Source: JABMMZ01 sp044368575
GTDB taxonomy: Bacteria > Bacteroidota > Bacteroidia > NS11-12g > UBA955
DNA: 64,000 nucleotides
NCBI GenBank assembly: GCA_044368575.1
Contig: JBIPPH010000001.1
Location: 1 to 64,000 of the forward strand
Direction: 5' to 3'
The notes beneath the pieces are model-generated. The model saw only the letters and a program-made list of their open reading frames with translations, was not told the DNA's origin and did not search any database. The position numbers were made by a program, and so were the translations under genes. Every line of letters starts with the position of its first letter. Positions within the stretch are counted from its first letter, which is position 1. Below are positions 53,799 through 62,380 of this stretch, in pieces.

Positions 53799-54733
53799 GA
53801 TTAGCAGTTATTTTAGCCATAGTATTGGGAGGGAGTTTGAATGCCCAAACCATTGTTTCGGATACCAATTTAAAGGCCGTTTCGGATTTGCCAGGCCTTA
53901 AAGGCGATACCTCACGGCTATTAGATGGATTATGGGAAATTGACCTTGGTCCTGATTACGAAACCAACGTATTTAAAGGGACCCGTATCATCAATAGTCA
54001 AAACACTGAAATGATTGGTAAGCAAAACTTGGACTTTAGAATTTGCCACAGATTTGGTGAAGTGAATCAAGGTGGTTACCAATTGTGGGGTTTAGATCAA
54101 GCCTTTCAAAGAATGAGTTTTACTTATGGCCTAACCGATTTGCTCAATTTAGAAGTGGGAAGAAGTAATGTTGGAAAAGTATTTGATGGCAGCATCAAAT
54201 GGAAAATCATGCGCCAGGCAAAAGGTGATCAACTCAGACCCGTTAGTTTAGTATGGTATTCTAATATGGCCTATCAAACAGAGAAAAACACCTCTAAATC
54301 TTGGGACCCTTATTACAATACCCACCGTTTGTTCTACACGCATCAATTGTTGGTGTCAAAGAAGTTCAATAAAAACTTTTCTTTGCAGATCATGCCTACA
54401 CTAGTGCACAGAAATATTGTAGATTCTCAACAATATAAAAACGATGTTTGGAGCATAGGTTTTGGCGGTAGAAATAAAATCACCAGAAAGACAGCTTTAA
54501 CGTATGAGTATTTCTATGTTCTGCCCAATCAGATTAAATCCATCTATTACAACTCTTTAAGTCTAGGATTAGATATTGAAACAGGAGGGCATGTATTTCA
54601 ATTGCAATTTACCAATAGCCGATACATGAATGAAAAGGGTTTTATAGCAGAAAATACTGGCTCTTGGTTAAAGGGTGGCGTTCACTTTGGATTCAATATT
54701 TCAAGAGTTTTCTATATAGGTCGTAACCACTGA
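53795..54733 (+). CDS. DUF5777 family outer-membrane beta-barrel protein
   Basis: A 312-residue protein with a signal peptide (AVILAIVLGGSLNAQ) and repeated amphipathic strands, e.g. LDFRICHRFGEV, MSFTYGLTDLLNLEVG and AYQTEKNT, matching the DUF5777 barrel family. It is the last gene of the operon and would put its protein in the outer membrane. A weak CACTGA/TCAGTG hairpin overlaps its stop. Confidence 0.88.
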   Translation: MRLAVILAIVLGGSLNAQTIVSDTNLKAVSDLPGLKGDTSRLLDGLWEIDLGPDYETNVFKGTRIINSQNTEMIGKQNLDFRICHRFGEVNQGGYQLWGLDQAFQRMSFTYGLTDLLNLEVGRSNVGKVFDGSIKWKIMRQAKGDQLRPVSLVWYSNMAYQTEKNTSKSWDPYYNTHRLFYTHQLLVSKKFNKNFSLQIMPTLVHRNIVDSQQYKNDVWSIGFGGRNKITRKTALTYEYFYVLPNQIKSIYYNSLSLGLDIETGGHVFQLQFTNSRYMNEKGFIAENTGSWLKGGVHFGFNISRVFYIGRNH

Positions 54734-54811
54734 TGGTTTTATCAGTGTTCGAAATACTTGACACTGTTTAAAACTCAAAGCGTTTCACCCATTTTTATTG
54801 TCTTACTTTGA

Positions 54812-55807
54812 ATGTGTATGAATTCAAAGTCTAAGTCAATATTCTATACCTCCGTTTTTGCCGGCCTTGCCTTGAGCAGTTGTGTGCCTCAACGAAAATT
54901 TGATGAGTTAAAATCCCAATACGATAAATGCCAAGAAACTTCGACTAATTGTAAGCAAGAGCTAAGTGCAGCTTCAACACAATTAACGGAGTGTACCTCA
55001 TTGGCTACCCAACTCAAAACAAAAGTACTGAGTCTTGAAGCCGATTCCTTAGAATGTTTTACTGCCTTAGAAAGAACAAAGAAGTTGTATCAACAGTCTG
55101 AAGAAACTGCTCAAAGAATCATTGAAAACAGTCGTTATGAGAATGGTCGTTTGTCAACAGATTTGAATGCTAAAAATGAAGCCTTAAAAAATAAAGAACG
55201 TGAATTACACGAGCAAGAGGCGTCTTTGATTTCAGCACAAAACAAAAACAGAGAATTATCTGCAAGTTTAGCGCTAAGAGAAAAACGTGTTGCTGAATTG
55301 GAAGGCATTTTAAAGTCTAAAGACAGTGCGGTTTTGGCTTTGAAAGCCAGCATACAAAAAGCCTTACTTGGTTTCCAGAATCAAGGTTTAAGCATTGAAG
55401 TGAGAAATGGTAAAGTGTATGTGAGTATGGAAGAAAAGTTGTTGTTTAAGTCAGGCAGTATAACAGTTGACCCTGAAGGGGAAAAAGCATTAATGGCATT
55501 GGCAAAAGCATTGAATACCAATGAAGATGTTAGCATATTAGTAGAAGGTCACACAGACAATGTGCCTATGAAATCTTCCACCATTAAAGACAACTTAGAT
55601 TTAAGTGTACTAAGAGCCACATCCATTACACGTTTGTTAACGGCCAATGGTAAAGTTGATCCAAAACGTGTAACCTCAGCAGGCAGAGGAGAGTATTTCC
55701 CGATTGATCCATCAAACACTTCTGAAGCCAGAGCTAAAAACAGAAGAACAGATATTATTCTAACTCCTAAGTTAGATGAACTGCTTTCTATATTGAATTC
55801 TCAATAA
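54812..55807 (+). CDS. OmpA-family lipoprotein with coiled coil
   Basis: A 331-residue lipoprotein: lipobox ALSSC, then a long coiled coil (about 30-190, with heptads such as LNAKNEALKNKERELHE) and a C-terminal OmpA peptidoglycan-binding domain (about 205-320) with LVEGHTDNVPM and AKNRRTDIIL. It probably links the outer membrane to the wall. A near-consensus element (TTACTTTG, 54803-54810) suggests the second ATG (54818) as the true start. Confidence 0.9.
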   Translation: MCMNSKSKSIFYTSVFAGLALSSCVPQRKFDELKSQYDKCQETSTNCKQELSAASTQLTECTSLATQLKTKVLSLEADSLECFTALERTKKLYQQSEETAQRIIENSRYENGRLSTDLNAKNEALKNKERELHEQEASLISAQNKNRELSASLALREKRVAELEGILKSKDSAVLALKASIQKALLGFQNQGLSIEVRNGKVYVSMEEKLLFKSGSITVDPEGEKALMALAKALNTNEDVSILVEGHTDNVPMKSSTIKDNLDLSVLRATSITRLLTANGKVDPKRVTSAGRGEYFPIDPSNTSEARAKNRRTDIILTPKLDELLSILNSQ

Positions 55808-55830
55808 TATAGAATATATTGTAGTAATCG

Positions 55831-55857
55831 GGCCTCCATTGGGGGCCTGTTTTATTT
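55831..55857 (+). terminator. Rho-independent terminator
   Basis: Stem GGCCTCC / GGGGGCC with an ATT loop and one T-G pair, followed by a T-rich tail. It ends the OmpA-lipoprotein transcript. Confidence 0.78.
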
Positions 55858-55865
55858 AAAAGCAT

Positions 55866-56333
55866 ATGATACAAGTACAAATCCTTTGCATCGGTAAAAC
55901 CAACGAAGATTGGGTGAAAGTGGGCATTGAAAAATATTTAAAGCTATTGAGTAAATACGTCAAAATAGAACTCAAAGAATTGCCTGATGTAAAAAATGCC
56001 AATAAACTGAGTCCTGAAAAATTAAAAGCAGAAGAGGCCAGCATGCTCCAACAATACATTACAGAAAAAGCTTTGTTGGTGTTTTTAGACGAACATGGAG
56101 ATACATTCAATTCAATAGAATGGTCAAAATGGTTGACTAAAAAAAGTTTAGACCATTCAAAATGGGTTTTTATAATTGGGGGTTCCTATGGCATAGATGT
56201 TGAACTGCTTAAAAAGGGCAGTTCTGTAGCATTATCAGCCATGACTTTTAACCATCAAATGGTTAGGGCAATACTATTGGAACAACTCTTCAGAGCCATG
56301 ACCATTCAGGCAGGCACGAGTTATCACCACTGA
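55866..56333 (+). CDS. rlmH: 23S rRNA pseudouridine-1915 N3-methyltransferase
   Basis: A 155-residue SPOUT methyltransferase of standard length. LCIGKTNEDWVK is the opening, IIGGSYGID the SAM-binding knot, and the C-terminus ends in SYHH as in RlmH. It abuts the convergent alaS gene without a gap. Confidence 0.96.
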   Translation: MIQVQILCIGKTNEDWVKVGIEKYLKLLSKYVKIELKELPDVKNANKLSPEKLKAEEASMLQQYITEKALLVFLDEHGDTFNSIEWSKWLTKKSLDHSKWVFIIGGSYGIDVELLKKGSSVALSAMTFNHQMVRAILLEQLFRAMTIQAGTSYHH

Positions 56334-58961
56334 TTATAAAAACAATTGCTTGGCTTGTTCCAGCGCAGGGGCAATACCTTCAAGCAGCTTACCTCCAGCA
56401 TTGGCATAAAATGCTTGTCCGCCACCACCACCTTGAATGTGTTTTGCTAAATCTCTAACAATTGTGCTGCAATTGATTTGATGCTCATTGATCAATGCAT
56501 CAGAAGCAAATACAATAAGGTTAGGTTTGTTGTCTATGGTTGCGCCAATTACACCTAACAAAGGCGCTTGCTCTGATTTAAGTTGGAAAGCAATGGTTTT
56601 AATGTGGTCTAAAGAAATGCCTTCAATGACTTGAATCAACACTTTCGATTGTTTGCCATCAACAATTGCTTGAATTAAATCAGTTTTGATTTGGGCCGCT
56701 TTAGCCAACTCAAACTGTTCGATTTTTTTGTTTAATTCAGTTTTTTCTTCTTGTAACTTTTGTATGCTTTGTAACAAATCTTTAGGTTGTCCTAATGCTT
56801 CATTGATTTGTTGTAAGGTGGCTTCTACTAGCTTGTAGTGTCTGTCTAATTCAGAACCCGTAATGGCTTCAATTCTTCTTACACCAGCTGCAACAGAACT
56901 TTCTGATACAATCTTGAAATGTTTGATTTTGCTGGTATTGTCTATATGAGTTCCACCGCACAATTCAATTGAATAATCAGAATCAAAAGTAATGACCCTA
57001 ACAACGTCGCCATATTTTTCACCAAATAAAGCGGTAGCACCAAGTTCATCAACTGCTTTTTGAATAGGCACCATGCGTTGTTCATTTAATGCAATTTGAG
57101 CTTTGATTTTATCATTTACAATTTGCTCTATTTGAGTTAATTCTTCATCAGTTACTTTGCTAAAATGACTGAAATCAAAACGCAAAGCTTGAGCATGCAC
57201 TAAGCTGCCTTTTTGAGCCACGTGTTGACCTAAAACTTGTTTAAGGGCAGCGTGTAATAAGTGCGTAGCACTGTGGTTACAGGCGGTATCTTGGCGTTTG
57301 CTTTTGTCTACTTTGGCTGTGAAAGCTTGTAAATTATCACTAGGGTATTTGTCTACAATGTGAATGATCAAATCGTTTTCCTTTTGAGTATCTATTACTT
57401 GAATGGTTTCGTTGTTGCGAATACCAATTAATACACCAGTGTCACCAACTTGACCACCACTCTCTCCATAGAAAGGTGTGATGTTAAATACCATTTGGAA
57501 TTGGGATTTGTCTTTCACTTTAACTTCACGCATTCTGGCAATTTTGACTTCAGCTTCGGTGAAATCATAGCCTATGAATTCCTCGTTTTCATCTTCTGAA
57601 ATATAGGCCCAATCACCTGTTTCTTTTTGTGCGTCTTTTCTACTGCGCTCTTTTTGTTCTAATAACAAGGCTTCAAATCCTGCAATATCCACTTCAGCAT
57701 TTTGTTCTGCAGCAATTAAGCAGGTTAAGTCAATTGGGAATCCAAAAGTATCATACAATTCAAAGGCTGTTTTGCCATCAACCGTTTTACTGCCATTGGC
57801 AAAGTGAGCATTGATTCTATCGAGTCCATTAGACAAGGTTCTTAAGAAAGTATTGCCTTCTTCTTGAATGACTTTGGCAATAAAGTCTTTTTGTGATGCC
57901 AATTCTGGAAATACTGATCCGAATTCATTTGAAAGTACTGGCAATAATTTGTACATAAATGGCTCGCGAATACCAAGGTAGCTGTAGCCATAACGCAAAG
58001 CTCTTCTGAGAATACGTCTGATCACATAACCAGCGCCATTGTTTGATGGCAATTGACCATCAGCTATGCAAAACGCAACAGCTCTGATGTGGTCAGCAAT
58101 GACTCTAAAGGCAATGTCTTTTTTGGCATCAGTACCTGTATAGGTGTGTCCTGTTATGCTTTCAAGTGCTTTAATAATTGGTTGAAATACATCGGTGTCG
58201 TAGTTTGATTTTTTATTTTGTAAAACACGCACTAAACGTTCAAATCCCATGCCTGTATCAACGTGTTGAGCTGGTAATTTTTCAAGGCTGCCATCTGCTT
58301 TTCTGTTGAATTCCATGAACACATTGTTCCAAATTTCAATCACTTCTGGATGGTCTTTGTTGACCAATTGGTCACCGCCGATTTGTGCTCTTTCTTCATC
58401 AGAGCGCATGTCTACGTGAATTTCTGAGCAAGGACCACAAGGGCCCGTATCGCCCATTTCCCAAAAGTTATCTTTTTTATTGCCTTTTAAAATTCTTGAT
58501 GGGTCACAATTGTTTAACCATAAGTCATAGGCCTGTTGATCGAAGGCTAGACCTTCTTTTTCGTCGCCTTCAAAAACAGTTACATACAATCTGTCTTTGC
58601 TGATGCCATAGACTTCAGTTAATAATTCCCAACTCCATTCGATGGCTTCCTTTTTGAAATAATCGCCAAAACTCCAATTGCCTAACATTTCAAACATGGT
58701 ATGGTGGTAATGGTCTACACCAACTTCTTCAAGGTCATTGTGCTTGCCACTCACCCTCAAACATTTTTGAGTATCAGCTACACGTTTGTTAGGTGCTTTT
58801 TTATTGCCTAAGAAGTAGTCTTTAAACTGATTCATTCCCGCATTAGTAAACATGAGGGTAGGATCATTTTTAACCACAATTGGTGCAGAAGGCACTATTT
58901 GATGCTGTTTATTTTGGAAGAAATCTAAAAATCTCTGGCGTATTTCTCTTGAAGAGTACAT
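56334..58961 (-). CDS. alaS: Alanyl-tRNA synthetase
   Basis: An 875-residue class II synthetase of normal length. Motif 1 region FTNAGMNQFKDYFLG and WNNVFMEFNR in the catalytic core; the editing domain has HSATHLLH and CGGTHIDNT with zinc ligands; the C-terminal domain ends with GGGGGQAFYANAGGK, the C-Ala segment. It charges tRNA-Ala and clears Ser/Gly mischarging. An exact -7 element lies about 50 bases upstream. Confidence 0.97.
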   Translation of the reverse strand: MYSSREIRQRFLDFFQNKQHQIVPSAPIVVKNDPTLMFTNAGMNQFKDYFLGNKKAPNKRVADTQKCLRVSGKHNDLEEVGVDHYHHTMFEMLGNWSFGDYFKKEAIEWSWELLTEVYGISKDRLYVTVFEGDEKEGLAFDQQAYDLWLNNCDPSRILKGNKKDNFWEMGDTGPCGPCSEIHVDMRSDEERAQIGGDQLVNKDHPEVIEIWNNVFMEFNRKADGSLEKLPAQHVDTGMGFERLVRVLQNKKSNYDTDVFQPIIKALESITGHTYTGTDAKKDIAFRVIADHIRAVAFCIADGQLPSNNGAGYVIRRILRRALRYGYSYLGIREPFMYKLLPVLSNEFGSVFPELASQKDFIAKVIQEEGNTFLRTLSNGLDRINAHFANGSKTVDGKTAFELYDTFGFPIDLTCLIAAEQNAEVDIAGFEALLLEQKERSRKDAQKETGDWAYISEDENEEFIGYDFTEAEVKIARMREVKVKDKSQFQMVFNITPFYGESGGQVGDTGVLIGIRNNETIQVIDTQKENDLIIHIVDKYPSDNLQAFTAKVDKSKRQDTACNHSATHLLHAALKQVLGQHVAQKGSLVHAQALRFDFSHFSKVTDEELTQIEQIVNDKIKAQIALNEQRMVPIQKAVDELGATALFGEKYGDVVRVITFDSDYSIELCGGTHIDNTSKIKHFKIVSESSVAAGVRRIEAITGSELDRHYKLVEATLQQINEALGQPKDLLQSIQKLQEEKTELNKKIEQFELAKAAQIKTDLIQAIVDGKQSKVLIQVIEGISLDHIKTIAFQLKSEQAPLLGVIGATIDNKPNLIVFASDALINEHQINCSTIVRDLAKHIQGGGGGQAFYANAGGKLLEGIAPALEQAKQLFL

Positions 58962-58980
58962 ATTTCAATATAAAATCTAT

Positions 58981-58988
58981 TATTTTTG
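58981..58988 (+). promoter_or_regulatory. -7 promoter element TATTTTTG for the M23 gene
   Basis: Exact TAnnTTTG match on plus, giving a predicted leader of about 50 bases. It lies behind the minus-strand alaS element, so the two transcripts would overlap at their 5' ends by about 15 bases. Confidence 0.5.
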
Positions 58989-59011
58989 AGCGATTGAATG
59001 ATTAATTGAGG

Positions 59012-59019
59012 CAAAAATA
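59012..59019 (-). promoter_or_regulatory. -7 promoter element TATTTTTG for alaS
   Basis: Exact TAnnTTTG match on minus, predicted leader about 45 bases. Confidence 0.6.
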
Positions 59020-59042
59020 CAAAAAGCCGAAGAGTTAAACAC

Positions 59043-60014
59043 ATGGCAAAGACCAAATATTTCTTTAATCCCAAAACCTTGAGTTATGAAAAATACAAAC
59101 TCAGCAGGGGCTTATTGCTTTTACGCGGTATTGGTGTGTTTTCCTTTTCACTGATTTTGGGTTTTGTGTTTTTTATTTTGTTCTCAAAGTTTGTTGACAC
59201 ACCCTATGAAAAACAAGTTCAGTCAGCTACCAATAATATAGCTGCTGATTTAGAAGACATGAATCAACGCATCAGTTTAATGGATGCTGAACTCAATAAA
59301 CTCAGACAAAAAGATGTATCCGTTTACCGTTCGATTTATGAAAGTTCTCCTGTTAATGAGCAAGTTTGGCAAAGCAAATACGAATCGTCCAAAAAGTACA
59401 GTGATCTCAGAAAGCTATCTAATAAAGAATTACTTAGCTACTTGAATTTAAGATTAACTCAATTGCAAAAAGCGTTTAAAGCACAAAGCCAAAGTTTTGA
59501 TCAATTGTTGTCAATGGCTCAAAACAAAAAAGAATATTTAGCCAGAATTCCAGCAATACAACCTGTGGCCAATAAACAACTAGAACGCATTGGTTCTGGT
59601 TTTGGTTACAGAACCGATCCGTTTTATCAAACTCAAAAATTTCACTCAGGAATTGACTTTACTGCTCCTAGAGGAGTTGAAGTGTATGCTACTGCTAATG
59701 GTGTGGTTGAAATGGTCAAGACTGAAATTTGGGGTTACGGTCAACATATTATCATTAACCACGGCAACGGTTTTTCAACCTTGTATGGTCACTTGAGTAA
59801 GTTCTTGGTCAGACGCGGTCAAAAAGTATTAAGAGGTCAATTAATTGGTCTAATTGGTAGCACAGGGAAATCTACTGGGCCACATTTGCATTATGAAGTC
59901 CATAAGAACGGTGAAAAATTAAATCCTGCTTACTTCTTTTACAATGACCTTACCAACGAAGAATATCAATTAATGCTTGAACGCGCTTCAGCGCCTAATC
60001 AATCCTTTGACTAA
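59043..60014 (+). CDS. M23 family metallopeptidase, membrane anchored
   Basis: A 323-residue protein with one transmembrane helix (about 25-52), a coiled-coil region (about 60-175) and a C-terminal LytM/M23 domain (about 190-300). Zinc ligands are in FHSGIDF (His, Asp) and GPHLHYEV (His). It would cut or regulate cutting of peptidoglycan crosslinks. Its stop overlaps the MerR start as TAATG. Confidence 0.93.
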   Translation: MAKTKYFFNPKTLSYEKYKLSRGLLLLRGIGVFSFSLILGFVFFILFSKFVDTPYEKQVQSATNNIAADLEDMNQRISLMDAELNKLRQKDVSVYRSIYESSPVNEQVWQSKYESSKKYSDLRKLSNKELLSYLNLRLTQLQKAFKAQSQSFDQLLSMAQNKKEYLARIPAIQPVANKQLERIGSGFGYRTDPFYQTQKFHSGIDFTAPRGVEVYATANGVVEMVKTEIWGYGQHIIINHGNGFSTLYGHLSKFLVRRGQKVLRGQLIGLIGSTGKSTGPHLHYEVHKNGEKLNPAYFFYNDLTNEEYQLMLERASAPNQSFD

Positions 60015-60358
60015 TGCCTAAATTAAAATCAGATACAGAATTCAAAAAGCTCTTTTACAAAATGGGAGAGGCCTCAAAAATGGTGGGTGTGCCTGCCTCC
60101 ATGTTGCGTTTTTGGGAAAAAGAATTTGATTGTTTAAAAGATCTACAAAAAAACCGCAAAGGCGACAGACTATACACAGAACAAAACATTGTAGATTTAA
60201 AAACCATTTATTACTTGGTGAAAGAAAAAGGCTATACCTTAACTGGTGCCAATGAATACATGCAAACTGTTAATAAAGTTAAAGATAAACAACAAGAGAT
60301 GCTTAAAAGCCTTGAAAAACTCAAGCACTTTTTAGAGGACATTAAAGAGAATTTGTAA
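60014..60358 (+). CDS. MerR-family transcriptional regulator
   Basis: A 114-residue protein with an N-terminal MerR winged helix (MGEASKMVGVPASMLRFWEKEF, RLYTEQNIVDLKTI) and a short C-terminal coiled-coil dimerisation helix. There is no effector-binding domain. It is coupled to the M23 gene; this pairing recurs in Bacteroidota and suggests control of envelope genes. Confidence 0.9.
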   Translation: MPKLKSDTEFKKLFYKMGEASKMVGVPASMLRFWEKEFDCLKDLQKNRKGDRLYTEQNIVDLKTIYYLVKEKGYTLTGANEYMQTVNKVKDKQQEMLKSLEKLKHFLEDIKENL

Positions 60359-60392
60359 ACAATTCATTTGATTTGTTCAATTCAAAATGAAT

Positions 60393-60400
60393 TATATTTG
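60393..60400 (+). promoter_or_regulatory. -7 promoter element TATATTTG
   Basis: Exact TAnnTTTG match with a TTTG -33 candidate 17 bases upstream; predicted leader about 17 bases. Confidence 0.65.
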
Positions 60401-60421
60401 AATAACATAAAGGTTTAAACC

Positions 60422-61345
60422 ATGGAAACTCAACCAAAAGACAAAAAAAGCAGAGTATACTTACTCATTTTAATTGGGATTTTATTGGCACTCAATATTG
60501 GCATCTTAGCCAAAATGATGTCTGGTAAAAAAGAGAACGAAGAACTGACTGCTCAAAACGTAGCGCTTAGCAATGATAAAAAAGCATTGGAAGCTGAACT
60601 CGCTCAAAGTGAAGCGGATTTGAATGCTATGCGTTCAGAAAATGATAGTTTAAGTTCAGAACTTCAAGCCAAAGACCAAGACCTTGAAGCCAAAATTAAA
60701 CAAATCAAGTCTTTGTTGTCTAACAATAAACTCACCACCAAACAATACAATCAAGCGAAGGCTGATATTCAAGCCCTAAAAGATGAGATCACTGCCTACA
60801 AAAATCAAATTGCAGAATTGACTCAACGCAATACAGAATTAATGTCTGAGAACGCAGGACTTTCTCAAAGTCTAAGCTCAGAACAAACCCGCTCTGCTGA
60901 AAAAGATAAGGTCATTGCGACTAAAGATAAAGTAATTGCCATTGCTAAGCGTTTGCATGCTAATAGCGTTTCTGCGGTTGGAGTCAGAGAACGTAAAATG
61001 TTTGGTAAAAAAGAAGTTGCTACAGATAAAGCGGCTAAAACAGAAGAGGTTAAAGTGGTCTTTAGCATTGATAAAAACGCAGTATCAGATGCTGGAGACA
61101 AAGACATTTTTGTTAAGTTGATTGCTCCTGATGGATCACCAGTTACCACTAAAGTGCAAACCACTAAAGTTGACGGTACTGAAACTTTATACACCCAGAA
61201 GATCATCATCGATTATCAAAACGAAAAAACGGCGCCTTATTCAGTGTATTGTACTAAACAAAACGGTTTTCAAAAAGGAGAGTATACCATAGAGTTATTT
61301 ACAGAAGGGTATAAAATTGGAAGTACTAAATTGCTTTTGAAATAA
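60422..61345 (+). CDS. Membrane-anchored coiled-coil protein, unknown
   Basis: A 307-residue protein with one helix (about 13-33), a long coiled coil (about 37-185, with NKDEL-like repeats such as LRSENDSLSSELQAKDQDLEAK) and a C-terminal beta-rich domain (about 210-307; VKVVFSIDKNAVSDAGDKDIFVKLIAPDG). No family name recognised. Its position between a peptidoglycan hydrolase/MerR pair and pfkA gives no firm clue. The layout suggests an envelope scaffold reaching into the periplasm. Confidence 0.78.
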   Translation: METQPKDKKSRVYLLILIGILLALNIGILAKMMSGKKENEELTAQNVALSNDKKALEAELAQSEADLNAMRSENDSLSSELQAKDQDLEAKIKQIKSLLSNNKLTTKQYNQAKADIQALKDEITAYKNQIAELTQRNTELMSENAGLSQSLSSEQTRSAEKDKVIATKDKVIAIAKRLHANSVSAVGVRERKMFGKKEVATDKAAKTEEVKVVFSIDKNAVSDAGDKDIFVKLIAPDGSPVTTKVQTTKVDGTETLYTQKIIIDYQNEKTAPYSVYCTKQNGFQKGEYTIELFTEGYKIGSTKLLLK

Positions 61346-61364
61346 TAAACGTTTAAATATCTTA

Positions 61365-61392
61365 AAACCGACTTTTTAGTCGGTTTTTTTTT
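61365..61392 (+). terminator. Rho-independent terminator
   Basis: Perfect 9-base stem AAACCGACT / AGTCGGTTT with a TTTT loop, followed by a run of T. It separates the coiled-coil gene from pfkA. Confidence 0.92.
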
Positions 61393-61408
61393 GCAAATTT
61401 GTGTCATG

Positions 61409-62380
61409 ATGAAACGCATTGGAGTATTAACATCTGGCGGAGATGCACCAGGCATGAATGCTTGTATTCGTGCTGTTGTAAGAACTGCGAAGTTCCATGG
61501 GATTGAAGTGATTGGTATCAAAAGAGGTTATCAAGGCCTTATTGAAGGCGATTTATTGCCATTGACTACAGATCATGTTGCTAACATTATTCAATATGGC
61601 GGCACCTTTCTTAAATCAGCTAGGAGTGAAGCGTTTAGAACAAAAGAAGGCAGAGCAAAAGCCTTTGAAGTGATACAACAATTTGGAATTGATGGTTTGG
61701 TTTGTATCGGCGGAAATGGTACCTATACAGGTGCAGGAATTTTTTATGATGAATATAAGATTCCGTCTGTAGGTGTGCCAGGAACAATTGATAACGATTT
61801 ATACGGCACTGATTTTACCATAGGATTTGATACAGCAGTTAATACGGCTTTGGATGCCATCGATAGAATTAGAGATACGGCTGATGCACACAACAGATTG
61901 TTTTTCATTGAAGTGATGGGCCGAGATAGTGGTTTCATCGCTTTGCAATCTGGTATAGCAGGGGGCGCTGAAGGTATTTTATTGCCTGAGGTTATGAGTG
62001 ATTTTGATGAACTATTGCAACATTTTAATCAAACAGATAAAAGGTCTAAAGCCTTTAGTATTGTCATTGTTGCTGAAGGAGAGGAGTCGGGGCATGCCAT
62101 TGATATAGCCAAGCGATTTGAAGCGGCTAATCCGCATCACGATATCCGGGTTTCTGTTTTGGGGCATATTCAAAGAGGCGGTAAACCTAGTGCTAACGAT
62201 AGAATTCTTGCTAGTTTTTTAGGCAATGCAGCCGTTGAAGAACTCATAAAAGGTAAAGCCAATATTTGTGTTGGAATGGTCAATCAAGCATTGTTTACTT
62301 GCAGCTTTAAAGAGGCCATAGACAACAAAAAAACCATTAATTTTGATCTTTGGAATCTGTCAAAAGTATTGAGTCATTAA
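61409..62380 (+). CDS. pfkA: 6-phosphofructokinase
   Basis: A 323-residue ATP-type PFK. It has GGDAPGMNA (11-19), the substrate loop GTIDNDLYGTD with catalytic Asp, EVMGRDSG and GHIQRGGKPSANDR. MKRIGVLTSGG is the canonical start; the ATG one codon earlier (61406) is also possible. The TTG at 61391 lies within the terminator tail and is rejected. recN begins at the base after the stop. Confidence 0.96.
   Translation: MKRIGVLTSGGDAPGMNACIRAVVRTAKFHGIEVIGIKRGYQGLIEGDLLPLTTDHVANIIQYGGTFLKSARSEAFRTKEGRAKAFEVIQQFGIDGLVCIGGNGTYTGAGIFYDEYKIPSVGVPGTIDNDLYGTDFTIGFDTAVNTALDAIDRIRDTADAHNRLFFIEVMGRDSGFIALQSGIAGGAEGILLPEVMSDFDELLQHFNQTDKRSKAFSIVIVAEGEESGHAIDIAKRFEAANPHHDIRVSVLGHIQRGGKPSANDRILASFLGNAAVEELIKGKANICVGMVNQALFTCSFKEAIDNKKTINFDLWNLSKVLSH

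Noticed and set aside
54724..54746. Terminator after the DUF5777 gene
   Set aside because: CACTGA/TCAGTG forms only a 6-base stem overlapping the stop codon and has no T-run; too weak to list.
58962..59042. T-box or other riboswitch before alaS
   Set aside because: The predicted leader is about 45 bases, far too short for a T-box, and Bacteroidota rarely use T-boxes.
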